Shown: positions 8,286-16,011 of the stretch, one piece after another
Layout of the letters: each line of letters begins with the position of its first letter
Position numbering within the stretch: position 1 is the first letter of the stretch
From: Vulcanisaeta sp. JCM 16159
GTDB lineage: Archaea > Thermoproteota > Thermoprotei > Thermoproteales > Thermocladiaceae
DNA length: 64,000 nucleotides
NCBI RefSeq assembly: GCF_001316265.1
Contig: NZ_BBDN01000010.1
Location: forward strand, 1-64,000
Reading direction: 5' to 3'
Position numbers and translations under genes: made by a program
The notes under the pieces: generated by a model
What the model was told of the DNA's origin: nothing
Databases searched by the model: none
What the model saw: only the letters and a program-made list of their open reading frames with translations

Positions 8286-8459
8286 GTGAGTTATCAAGAT
8301 TGTATTATATCCCTTGGGAAGTACAGCAATGTAATACTCGATTTGTTGGAGTCGGTAATTGAGGAGCTCGAGGGCATTAACACGCTCGAAGATTTGAAGC
8401 CGGCAATTACTAAGGCTGCCGTAACGCTGTGGCTCGGGATCATGAAGCCCTGCCAGTGA
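8286..8459 (+). CDS. 57-residue helical protein
   Basis: GTG 8286 to TGA 8459. Starts VSYQDCIISLGKYSNVILDL, helical, ends IMKPCQ. It lies 5 bases before the next small gene. A TATA-like AGGATATATTTATT sits near 8248-8262, about 28 bases upstream, so this is probably the first gene of a new transcript. No family recognised. Confidence 0.45.
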   Translation: MSYQDCIISLGKYSNVILDLLESVIEELEGINTLEDLKPAITKAAVTLWLGIMKPCQ

Positions 8460-8463
8460 TTGC

Positions 8464-8742
8464 GTGGATTTAGTGGGATTTGCGAAGGCCCTCCATGCCG
8501 TGCTCGTGGAGAAGTGCGGGATAAGGGATGATGATGTTAACGAGCGGGAGCTGCTCTTTACATGCTATGGCGATTACCCAACCGCCACCAAGGAGGTTAC
8601 TAAAAGGATTGTAATTACTGTGTACTCACTGTACAAGTTAATGTGCGGGGGCGGCCCGACCTGCGGCCTCATAGATGCCGTAATTAATGAGGCGGAGGCA
8701 ATATCTAAGGAGGTAATTAAGGAGTTAGGAAATGAGGGTTAG
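8464..8742 (+). CDS. Small helical protein with four cysteines
   Basis: 92 residues from GTG 8464 (MDLVGFAKALHAVLVEKCGI). Cys residues in CGI, FTCYGDY, LMCGGGPTCG. Predicted helical, ends with an amphipathic helix EAISKEVIKELGNEG. It follows the 57-residue gene by 4 bases, with which it may form a pair. No family recognised. Confidence 0.45.
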   Translation: MDLVGFAKALHAVLVEKCGIRDDDVNERELLFTCYGDYPTATKEVTKRIVITVYSLYKLMCGGGPTCGLIDAVINEAEAISKEVIKELGNEG

Positions 8743-8749
8743 GAGGCGA

Positions 8750-9147
8750 TTACCCTCGACCGTAAACTCGATGTTGAGGAGGGGGGTTAGGCGCCGGCCG
8801 CCTAATGGCGAACTTATGCCCACCGCACTCCACACTCACATTAAGCAGCCTAGCCAAGTCATCCTTCAGCTCAATCCTCAAGAACCTCACCGGGTATTTG
8901 ACGGGCATGTAGAGGACCCGAGTAATGAGGAGTGGGTCGTAATCCCTCGATAAGACCCCAACGTCAGCCCTCCTCGCCAGGCAGGCCGCAAGCTGCTCGG
9001 CAGGCACGTCGAGGGACTTCACATGGCTATGCCGTATTCCGAAAGGCAGCGGGAGTAACGCCTGCAAACCCCCTCGTGGCCGGGCCAACAATCGATCAAC
9101 GGCACCACTTCCACACTGAGCGCCGCGAGCGCCGTTAAAATCCCCAA
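8750..9147 (-). CDS. Hypothetical protein, one frame break
   Basis: Two frames join near 9021-9024. The upstream part starts at TTG 9147 (MGILTALAALSVEVVPLIDC) and the downstream part runs KSLDVPAEQLAACLARRADV to 8750. With one base added the product is about 133 residues. LARRADVGVLSRDYDPLL recalls the late helix and strand of a PIN-like or restriction-like nuclease (a D in a GVLSRDYD context), but I cannot assign it. It overlaps nothing and is convergent with the preceding gene. Confidence 0.35.
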
Positions 9148-9172
9148 CCCCCTGTTTTGAGAGCAAGCTTTA

Positions 9173-9206
9173 TTCCTTCTACTCTCTTTAGGGAATCTCC
9201 AGCACG
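9173..9206 (-). repeat. Third copy of the palindromic motif
   Basis: On the minus strand GGAGATTCCCTAAAGAGAGT then AGAAGG, the same layout as 2273-2306 with few mismatches. It lies alone upstream of the T5AAACTCC box near 9210-9220. A similar box follows the motif copies near 15890. Confidence 0.35.
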
Positions 9207-9380
9207 TTGGTTTTTAAACTCCTTTATAAACCCACTTCTCAAAATTTCTCGCGATTATGTTCAATTCCTCAAACTTCCCCTCCTCCACAACGTCAGCGAC
9301 AACGTAGCCAAGCCCCAAGGCCCTACTCTCGCCAACACCCATTAGTAAGCTTTATTAAGTGGGTATTGCCCAGCTTATTT

Positions 9381-9391
9381 GGGGGGGGGGG
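9381..9391 (+). repeat. Homopolymer G11 directly before a start codon
   Basis: Eleven consecutive G residues end two bases before the ATG at 9393. This is the longest G run I noticed in the window. It is too close to the start to act as a normal Shine-Dalgarno site in register. Confidence 0.7.
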
Positions 9392-9392
9392 T

Positions 9393-9560
9393 ATGAGTAG
9401 GGAGGTTGTGAAGGCGGTGGAGGTTAAGGCTAAGGAGGAGGGTAAGGCGGTGAAGGAGGTTAAGGCTAGGGGCGAGGTCGTCATAAACAATGAGGTGCGT
9501 GAGGATGAGCCAACCTCGTTTGAGAGGTTTGCCTATCTAGCGTCGCTACCGCTTGATTAA
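9393..9560 (+). CDS. Small charged protein
   Basis: 55 residues from ATG 9393 (MSREVVKAVEVKAKEEGKAV). The first 30 residues are a lysine-, glutamate- and valine-rich near-repeat (VKAVEVKAKEEGKAVKEVKA), then a helix FERFAYLASLPLD. The frame is open further upstream, but that part reads as non-coding. No family recognised. Confidence 0.45.
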   Translation: MSREVVKAVEVKAKEEGKAVKEVKARGEVVINNEVREDEPTSFERFAYLASLPLD

Positions 9561-9592
9561 CGCGTTTAAAAGCGCCTGGGGGTGTTAATTAA

Positions 9593-9850
9593 ATGATGAG
9601 GCGCGAGGAAATTAGGCAATACTATAGGCAGGTTAGGGAGGACCTCGACCCAGGCGGCATAAACGCCAAGGTCCTTAGGGCACTTGCAGAGTTCGCGAGC
9701 CTCAGCGCCGTGGAAAGCCCCTCAATCGAGGATGCTAGGTCATTACTACATGATATTGATGAGCTCCTCAGGCAGGTTAAGGATAGGGAAACAGCTAAGA
9801 TGCTGAGGGAGGTGAGGGCCAAGGTACTAGAACTCGTTGAGAGGAGTTAG
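9593..9850 (+). CDS. Small helical hypothetical protein
   Basis: 85 residues from ATG 9593 or 9596 (MRREEIRQYYRQVREDLDPG). Charged, coiled-coil-like helices, no cysteine, no membrane segment. It starts 32 bases after the previous gene and has its own GCGTTTAAAAG box (about 9560-9570), which suggests an independent leaderless start. No family recognised. Confidence 0.5.
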   Translation: MMRREEIRQYYRQVREDLDPGGINAKVLRALAEFASLSAVESPSIEDARSLLHDIDELLRQVKDRETAKMLREVRAKVLELVERS

Positions 9851-9930
9851 GGCGCCGGCCTGGGTCTCATGGGCCCATAACCTGTCTTGTTAAAACCCTT
9901 AATACTCCATTTCAAAATATTAAACTCGTA

Positions 9931-10128
9931 ATGGGGGCCACCACGATTATTGGGAGGAAGGTCGTAGTTAAGGCGCTCCTCGTGCTGAGCGCTGTATTGG
10001 GCGTGCAGGGCTTGCCAAGCCTAAGCAGGGAGGTTGCGCTGGAGGCGGCTAGGAGGATTGATGAGGTTGATTCTGAGGAGGTCTGCGTGAGGATAAGCGA
10101 TGGTGAGGTGGAGGTGAACAGCATATGA
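9931..10128 (+). CDS. Small hypothetical protein coupled to a TFB-like gene
   Basis: 65 residues from ATG 9931 (MGATTIIGRKVVVKALLVLS), ending EVCVRISDGEVEVNSI. The N-terminal part is a helix of moderate hydrophobicity and the end is a beta hairpin. Its TGA overlaps the ATG of the TFB-like gene (10125), so the two are cotranscribed. No family recognised. Confidence 0.45.
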   Translation: MGATTIIGRKVVVKALLVLSAVLGVQGLPSLSREVALEAARRIDEVDSEEVCVRISDGEVEVNSI

Positions 10129-10595
10129 GCTGCCCCGACGCGTGCCCAGTATGCGGTAAGGAGGTCTACGATGTTGGAGACCACTGCGTCTGCGTTAACG
10201 GGCACTACATAGAGAAGGCCGGCGTGTACACGCCGCTAGTAAGAGTGAGGAGGTGCCGCGCGTTAAGGCTTCAACTACCGTAAGGCCGCCTAAGCTGCTA
10301 AGCAAGTGCTGCCGGCGAGGGCTGCGCGGCGCCTCATAATGGATGTCGTGAGGAGGGTTGGCGTTGAGGTGCCAAAGCCATGCATAGAGGATGCGGAGGT
10401 ACTCCTCGACAGGCTCGCTAAGGAGGGCACTGTCATCGCCGCGCTGTACGCCTCATGCGCGTCCCGCGGCCATAGGAGGTAGCGGCGGCACTGAGGGCGG
10501 CAGCAAAGAGGAAGGCGAAACAGTACATGGCGCTCGCCATGAAGGTCCTCGGCGCAGTGCCGCCGCCGAGTCATTCATTGGGAACTATGATGTGA
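10125..10595 (+). CDS. Miniature TFB/TFIIB-like protein, three frame breaks
   Basis: The N-terminal part (from ATG 10125) has a zinc-ribbon layout: CPDACPVCGKEV, then HCVCVNGHYIEKA. Three frame changes near 10242, 10305 and 10475 each need one added base. The restored protein (about 155 residues) continues with a basic linker (VKASTTVRPPKLLSK) and a helical domain containing GTVIAALYASCASRGHRREV, which resembles the ALY-x-AC-x-x-x-G-x-R segment of a TFB cyclin repeat. That gives ribbon, linker and about one cyclin repeat, half of a normal TFB of about 300 residues. It may be an element-encoded transcription factor or decoy. The family call is from motif memory only. Confidence 0.42.
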
Positions 10596-10673
10596 TTGGG
10601 GCAATAGTTTCAGTGAGGTATCTAAACAAGAGCTTTATATAGCATGCCAGCGCGAATCTAATGGGGGATATGA

Positions 10674-10976
10674 AAAAAGACCCTGCTCTCAAACATATTA
10701 GAGGAGTGGGGTGGTGATTACGGCATTGGCGAGGCTCTCATAAAGTATTTGGACAACTTCACAAGCATGGTGGCCATAATTGGGGAGGAAAACGGACGCG
10801 TGCATTACGTGATTGCCAAGGCCGAGGACGGCATCTACAGCGAGCAGGGCAGCATTAAGTATGGAAGTATATACGATGCATTCCGAAGGATGCCTAGAAC
10901 GCCGGAGGGATTATACGTATATAGGTTGGCAGCGGTGTGGACCTGGCATTGGATGTTTGTAAGGAAGGCGTTATAG
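10674..10976 (+). CDS. Hypothetical protein, start uncertain
   Basis: The clean part starts at TTG 10749, but in-frame coding sequence extends back to about 10680 (KKTLLSNILEEWGGDYGIG). A likely ATG near 10670 is out of frame by one base in an A6 run. Alpha-beta protein of about 100 residues with VHYVIAKAEDGIYSEQG and an aromatic end (WTWHWMFVRKAL). No family recognised. A TTTATATAG box lies near 10632-10640. Confidence 0.4.
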   Translation, partial: KKTLLSNILEEWGGDYGIGEALIKYLDNFTSMVAIIGEENGRVHYVIAKAEDGIYSEQGSIKYGSIYDAFRRMPRTPEGLYVYRLAAVWTWHWMFVRKAL

Positions 10977-11038
10977 AATGCGCCACGCATTTGCTTAAGC
11001 GGGTTATTGGAGGTGGGGGGTGCAGCCATAAGAGCGTG

Positions 11039-11203
11039 ATGGATAGGCTTGAGGAGGAGGCGAGGAATGGCGAGTGTAATAAGATAATGCAGGAGGAATT
11101 CGAGAGGAATATAGAGCTTTTGGAGAAGTTCCTACGTGGTGAGTTAAGGCTTTATGATGATGACGGAAAGATCGGCAAGTCTCGCCCTAGAAGGGGCGGG
11201 TGA
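11039..11203 (+). CDS. Small acidic helical protein
   Basis: 54 residues from ATG 11039 (MDRLEEEARNGECNKIMQEE); GTG 11036 is an alternative start. Charged helix followed by a basic tail (KIGKSRPRRGG). The same frame is open further upstream, but it overlaps the preceding gene. No family recognised. Confidence 0.35.
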   Translation: MDRLEEEARNGECNKIMQEEFERNIELLEKFLRGELRLYDDDGKIGKSRPRRGG

Positions 11204-11926
11204 AAATTTAAATCCTATACCGCTGGACGAGCGGAGCGGGATGGATGCGTAAAGCACTCACCAGCTGTGAAGCAATGAGGATGAAGGCGGTAAACCACAA
11301 ACCAATGAACCGCCCAAAGGGAACCCTACTTATATACCGCTCTAACGGCAGTTGGCTAGTGCATAGCATATGCTTTGCCAAACAAACCGTAGTCTATTCA
11401 TACTCATTAATACTGAGTATCTAATTATACATTTATTTAGTTTTGGGTTGGCCCACGTCAAACCGCCCCAGAGCGCATAAAAAGTAAATAAAGTAAATAA
11501 TATCTATGAAACCATAGGTGCTTGAGCCAGATGATGTAGTCGTACTAAATAGCGATGTAGTCGCTGGAGAATGATGTAAGGCTGCGTCGGTGATCGGTGA
11601 AATAGCGACTAGGGCTCACTCAAGAAGAATTAAGCTGAGCCTTGCCAGGTGAAAAGATGAGTTTAAGTCCTACAGCTAATTAGCACAAGTAAGTACGCCA
11701 CAGACCTGTTAATAGCCGTGAACAAAAAGCTCGCGCAGTACATCATAAATGCAAGCTAAATAAGTTCGCCTTTTATGGTAAGGATGAAGGATTACGAGTT
11801 ATAGTTAGTTCTTAGGAAATTCAGGTAGGGTTTCCTGACCGCTCAACTGTCCCGTAAGTGATGGGTATAGCCACGAACAGATACGAGTCAGCATATTTAT
11901 TAAGGCTGGCGCGGCAGGCTTAGCGA
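11204..11926. other. 720-base gap without an intact gene
   Basis: Many stops in all frames. The only protein-like piece is a short C-terminal scrap on the plus strand at about 11678-11760 (KYATDLLIAVNKKLAQYII), with no start. The decamer GATGTAGTCG occurs twice (about 11531-11562). It looks like decayed element sequence. Confidence 0.4.
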
Positions 11927-12385
11927 ATGCGCCCAGAAATAAAGTGCATGAGGGAAAGGTGGAGGAGGTTGCCGATGCTTTCGGCGGTTGTGGAGGTGGC
12001 GATGAACGCTGCCAAGTCTGGGAGTGCCGATGCGGTCCTAGCCGCGGTTAATAAGTATTTACGCGAGCTCCCATGCGGTGACATACGTAGATTAACTGAG
12101 GAGTTCTGCGAGGAAATAGCGTGCATCACAGAGTACGATAATGAGGATGCAGAAGCTGCCGAGGACTGCGACTACCTATCGCCGACGTGCGATGAATTAA
12201 GGTATGCGCTTCCATATTCATTAATTCCCATGTTGGCGGTCATCACTGACAATGATGTGATCAATGAGGCAGAGCTTAAACTAATGGAAATAGAGAAGAG
12301 GGAAGAGGAAGAAGAGGATAGGGAGTTCACGGAGTGGCTAAGGAGGATGCGCGCTATGTTAGGTAAAGGCCCCAATCATTCTTAA
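11927..12385 (+). CDS. Acidic helical hypothetical protein
   Basis: 152 residues from ATG 11927 (MRPEIKCMRERWRRLPMLSA). All-helical, with an acidic cysteine-containing middle (FCEEIACITEYDNEDAEAAE) and a coiled-coil-like end (EIEKREEEEEDREFTEW). No family recognised. A TATTTATTAAGG box near 11895-11906 fits a leaderless start. Confidence 0.5.
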   Translation: MRPEIKCMRERWRRLPMLSAVVEVAMNAAKSGSADAVLAAVNKYLRELPCGDIRRLTEEFCEEIACITEYDNEDAEAAEDCDYLSPTCDELRYALPYSLIPMLAVITDNDVINEAELKLMEIEKREEEEEDREFTEWLRRMRAMLGKGPNHS

Positions 12386-12569
12386 CTAGCTGCGGCGGGT
12401 CAATCACGTTCTCCGCGGCAACCTCACGCTTCAACTTAACGATACTAGCCTTGACCATCCTCAACCTCCACTCATACGCCATACTAGCTATTCCGGCATA
12501 TGCCTTATCCCTCTTCATCAATTCCCTTAGGACACCATCAAAGTTACGCGTGATGGACTTATAACTCAT
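12354..12569 (-). CDS. Small hypothetical protein
   Basis: 71 residues from ATG 12569 (MSYKSITRNFDGVLRELMKR). Basic and helical, ends PPQLVKNDWGLYLT. It is convergent with the previous gene and overlaps its 3' end by 32 bases. No family recognised. Confidence 0.4.
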   Translation of the reverse strand: MSYKSITRNFDGVLRELMKRDKAYAGIASMAYEWRLRMVKASIVKLKREVAAENVIDPPQLVKNDWGLYLT

Positions 12570-12630
12570 CTGAAGCAGTACAACCCCATGGCATCCTTAC
12601 ATTTACTTTTACTTTCATCTTCTAAATTTC

Positions 12631-14110
12631 ATGCCGCTTAGGACGGGGCTTGGGGCTTTTCATGAGATTAGGTTGGTTGCGTGGTTGATGTTTAGTACGT
12701 TGATTGATAGGTTCCCGGTAACGGCTAGGTGGGTCTGGGAGAACCTGCCGAGGCTACACCCAGACTACTGCAGGGGCATTGATAAGCTGAAGGATTTGTA
12801 CGGCACCAACGACTGCAGGATAATAAGCATCAAGGACGCATTCAACAAATGGAACATGGAAATACCGAGGAACCTAATGGGCCTACTTAGCGGTAATAAT
12901 GTTTATAGGTTTTTATACTGCCTATCGGAATTCTCTGAGGGGGCATGCTCCCGGTGCCCGTGATCGATAGGTTGGCGGCGCTGCTGGGGTCGGATGCGGT
13001 TGTCCTCCTCCCAATAGATATAAGTGCCGATATGCGGAATGACACGAGCGGTTTCAGAAGTGATGATAGAAGCGGCTTCGAAGTGAGCGGTGTTAGCGAG
13101 GAGGAAGTCCTAGTGAAGCTCAGGTGGGGATTTAACAGCGTCCTGGCTAATAGGGTGGCCGGCGAATTCAAGTTGAGGTTGGCCGGTAGTAAGCCGGCGT
13201 TTCGCTACATCATCAACATCGATAGGGAGGACCCGCCGAAGAGGGGCCTGTTCAAGAGGATTAAGGTGAGGGAGGAGGCCGAGATCGCGCTCCCGACGGG
13301 CGGTAAGGCCACGGTCAAGATCAGTAGGTTTGACTACGGGGATTCCGTTAGCGCCCTCAGCAAACTTGTGGAAACTCCTGGAAGAATTAGGGGCATTAAA
13401 GTTTTTGAGGAAATTAGGGGCGGTGCGGTAGGGATTAACAACCTGGTAAAGGACTTGGAGGCCATACTCAGGAGTGAGTGCCGCGGACTGGAATGCAACG
13501 CCAACATCTTCATCGACGAAATACGGGGCCCACCGATAAGCGCATCCATCAAGTACGATCCGAGTTTTTTTGGAGCTTCAGGGCGAGTATGTACTGAGAA
13601 TTCCCGAGCTACCGCTCGAATTAAGGTGCAGGCCAAAGTTTGTGGAAGGGGGGCTAGGCATAACTGCGGGTAATGACGTAAACGCGGCAATCTCGGAGGC
13701 AATCAAGTCCATTATTGAGAGGTTATCAGCAACTCCGCTGCCCATCCATGACATGGCCGGCTACTGGCCATTCAGGCTTTTGGCGGCCACCCACCAAGTC
13801 AAGCCCCTCGATTACGATGAGGCGGTGAGGACGCCGCCCGACTACGTGGTGGTGCTCATGGTGGATGATAGGCGGTACCAGGCCTAAGGCCGACCTCCGC
13901 GGCATCTCCTCCGACGTAGTCATCATTGACGCGCACGGCAATGCGGACCTCCTATGGCAGGAGCCGTACTGGCGCGACAACACGATGTTCGCAGCCTACC
14001 TACTCGCCGAGGCGAACAGGGAGTTCGAGGTCGACGTGAAGATACTCGATTACATAAGGAGGTATAAGGCAAAGACGGGGCCGCCGGTGTCCATAACCAA
14101 ACTATGCTGA
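12631..14110 (+). CDS. Large unknown protein, three frame breaks
   Basis: Four consecutive open segments in changing frames read as one protein of about 490 residues. The joins lie near 12941 (G run), 13565-13570 (a T7 run) and about 13868. The N-terminal part is helical (MPLRTGLGAFHEIRLVAWLM). The middle is beta-rich with charged loops (DREDPPKRGLFKRIKV, a LPTGGKATVKISRFDYGD hairpin). The end has DVVIIDAHGNADLLWQE and a helical tail. There is no membrane segment or P-loop. I do not recognise it. It is the largest protein of its part of the island, so it may be a structural or replication protein of the ancestral element. Confidence 0.45.
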
Positions 14111-14224
14111 CCCCCTCCCGCCCTAAAGGGTGGCTTGTCAATCTTTTTGTCAACTCAAACCATTAGTGGGGAGAAGCGCATTCTATGCATAAGTTTTATT
14201 AAACCGGCGTGCAGCTTATAGGTG

Positions 14225-14509
14225 ATGAGTATATTGGCGAGGTTATTCTTCAGGAGGAGACCCTCGGCAACGCTCTTCCTCAACGTGGAATGCCCAAAAT
14301 GCGGGCGCAGGGGCATGTGGCTCCTCGAGTATGAGGAGGATGGGTACTTCATTGTTGAGTGCCCGAAGTGCAGGTTCAAGGCCGAGTACCCACTCAGTTG
14401 GGCGAGGAGGTACATCCGCGGCGGTAGGCTTAGCCTGGAGACACTCGAAACGGCCCTACAGATCGACCTGTGGTTTAAGCCGCTCAAAGAAAAACTCAAC
14501 CTCCCATGA
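14225..14509 (+). CDS. Zinc-ribbon protein
   Basis: 94 residues from ATG 14225 (MSILARLFFRRRPSATLFLN); ATG 14222 is an alternative. It has one zinc ribbon, CPKCGRRG at about residue 24 and CPKCRFKAEY at about residue 49, then a helical C-terminus. The ribbon resembles those in transcription and ribosome-associated proteins, but I cannot name the family. The upstream box ATAAGTTTTATTAAA lies near 14189-14203. Confidence 0.5.
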   Translation: MSILARLFFRRRPSATLFLNVECPKCGRRGMWLLEYEEDGYFIVECPKCRFKAEYPLSWARRYIRGGRLSLETLETALQIDLWFKPLKEKLNLP

Positions 14510-14727
14510 CGAACCCATAAAGGAAGGACTTAAATAACCCAGGTTAGGGGGCCAGGGCCACTCGCCCTGGCCAATGTTAATAATTGTTAATAATTAGGCA
14601 TAACCGCATGAATTACCTATGGATCACGCTCACGTGGAGTGTCGTATTTGATAATTACGCGGCCTATTATTTCCAAGATGGGGCCAACTCAAAATGGACC
14701 GCCGTGTAGGGTAAACGCTAGTTTTAT
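14510..14727. other. Intergenic region
   Basis: No gene seen. It contains an inverted repeat, GGCCAGGGCCACTCGCCCTGGCC (about 14551-14573, stem GGCCAGGGC/GCCCTGGCC around CACTC). That is a strong hairpin placed 40 bases after the zinc-ribbon gene, possibly a terminator or a small structured RNA. Confidence 0.45.
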
Positions 14728-15096
14728 ATGTAGGCCTTAGTGAATATGAGGAGTATAGGCTTAGGCAAGGCGACGCATTCTTCAAAAAGCATTGGAGGGC
14801 CACCGTCAAAATCGGCATAGCCATAATGATATTTGGCGCCATATGGCCATATCGCATACGCCAGCGCCGTTTTTTTTGTTCCCAACGTTAAATTAATGCC
14901 TTCCTTCACGGTATTTCTCTTGCAAATAACTCCACCGCTCCTAACGATGCTTGCAGGCGGATGGTTAGCAAGTGTTTCATTGCTTTATATGCCCCCGCAG
15001 GAGCAAAGGAGCAAGCAGCCACTGTGCATTGCCTGCACGCAGGACCCAAGCACCACTAGGTGTATTACGTCATGCTTGTGCAGGGCAAGTAGCTAA
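14728..15096 (+). CDS. Membrane protein, probably two frame breaks
   Basis: From ATG 14728 (one base short, near 14731) the frame reads GLSEYEEYRLRQGDAFFKKH and a first hydrophobic helix (KIGIAIMIFGAIWP). Frame changes near 14847 into SAVFFVPNVKL and two more helices (SFTVFLLQITPPLLTMLAGG). The C-terminal 25 residues are Cys-rich in the open frame (LCIACTQDPSTTRC) and may not be genuine. About 120 residues, three predicted helices, no family recognised. Confidence 0.35.
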
Positions 15097-15186
15097 CTCT
15101 GCAAGTGCGTAAATGGGCCCACCTAAGCGCGCCACCCACCTAAAACATTGTTCTCCTAACCCCAGGCATGCATTCATAAAATCCAA

Positions 15187-15400
15187 TGGGTGAGGCGAAC
15201 CAGCCAGAAGTTATTCGCAACCACGTGCCGAAGCATTGAAGAGGGCCTCACGCCTGCCTCCCCACGGCAACGTGGGGACAACGCGAACAAAAGCCGCCCA
15301 AACCCAGGCGCACCTAAACAATGCCTCGCCAGGCGCCGGCGCGGTGCAAACAAATGCCACAGCCAACGCCATAACCAATGAACCCATTTTTAAGCGATGA
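15187..15400 (+). CDS. Possible small disordered protein
   Basis: ATG 15187 reads MGEANQPEVIRNHVPKH. With one base added near 15237 it continues KRASRLPPHGNVGTTRTKAA to ITNEPIFKR. Ala-, Asn- and Thr-rich, without a recognisable fold. Weakly supported. Confidence 0.2.
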
Positions 15401-15439
15401 GCCTATGAGCAGCCGCATGTGCATTTGCAGCAGGCGTAT

Positions 15440-15721
15440 ATGAAATTGTAATGGGAGTACGTCAATCGTATGCGGCATCACGTTGGGGTTGGCTGCCGTC
15501 ATAATATCACTGATGATATTCATAATGCGCCAACCAACGTTAACATCCCTCTTCTTTTTATTTTTATGATCCTCATTATGACAACTTGGTTTATAGCGGT
15601 CGGATTAGCCGCCGCGTTCGCGCCCGAGTCTGAATCCGGCGGGCTCATCCTCTGCATCACCGCCGCCGGCATTGCCATAAACATCGCAGACGTAGTACTC
15701 CTCTTTCTGTATCATCCCTAA
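15440..15721 (+). CDS. Small membrane protein, one frame break
   Basis: Two frames join near 15567. The upstream part holds a helix CGITLGLAAVIISLMIFIM. The downstream part holds two more (MILIMTTWFIAVGLAAAFA and GLILCITAAGIAINIADVV), ending FLYHP at 15721. Three predicted membrane helices, start codon not resolved. No family recognised. Confidence 0.35.
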
Positions 15722-16011
15722 AACAACGACTTCTACCCCCTCTTGGGGGCCAATGGAGCGTAGGAGCCAACTCAAGGCCCGTGGGCCCTGGCCCTGGGCT
15801 AAAAATTTGCTGCCTTTACACCCCCATGGGGATTTTTAAATACTTCTACTCCTCCCTACTTTTACTCCCCCCTTGGGGACTTTCCACCACTTTGCTTTTG
15901 AACTCCTTTATAAGCCCTTCTCCATAACCTCCATCGAGGTTGGCTTTGACGTATTTTTAAACCTACAACGTATTAATTTAGCAGTATGAGCGGACCAAAC
16001 TCGATAGAGGC
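15722..16011 (-). repeat. Cluster of G/C hairpin motifs upstream of PaREP2b
   Basis: Three short palindromes on the minus strand: CCCCCAAGAGGGGGTAGAAG (about 15731-15750), ATCCCCATGGGGGTGTAAAG (about 15813-15832) and GTCCCCAAGGGGGGAGTAAA (15860-15879). Each is a CCC..GGG stem followed by a GTA(G/A)AAG-like tail, the same plan as the motifs at 2273, 2721 and 9173. Spacing is irregular (about 82 and 47), so it is not a regular CRISPR array. A T5AAG-type TATA box follows near 15951-15960. Confidence 0.35.
15776..15791 (+). repeat. Left 16-bp inverted repeat of the PaREP2b unit
   Basis: GGCCCGTGGGCCCTGG at 15776-15791 is the exact reverse complement of 17528-17543. The pair brackets the PaREP2b gene (1768 bases from end to end). 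A third partial copy (CCGTGGGCCCTGG) lies at 16034-16046. Confidence 0.6.

Noticed and set aside
8732-8953. A 73-residue plus-strand protein
   Set aside because: Antisense to the minus-strand gene at 8750-9147, which has the better protein character.
15190-15381. A basic 63-residue protein
   Set aside because: It is in a frame that competes with a better, though weak, protein-like reading of the same DNA. Arg/Gln/Pro-rich composition is typical of a shadow frame.
15722-15890. A CRISPR array
   Set aside because: The motifs are only distantly similar to each other, spacing is irregular (about 82 and 47 bases), and there is no run of repeats with equal spacers.
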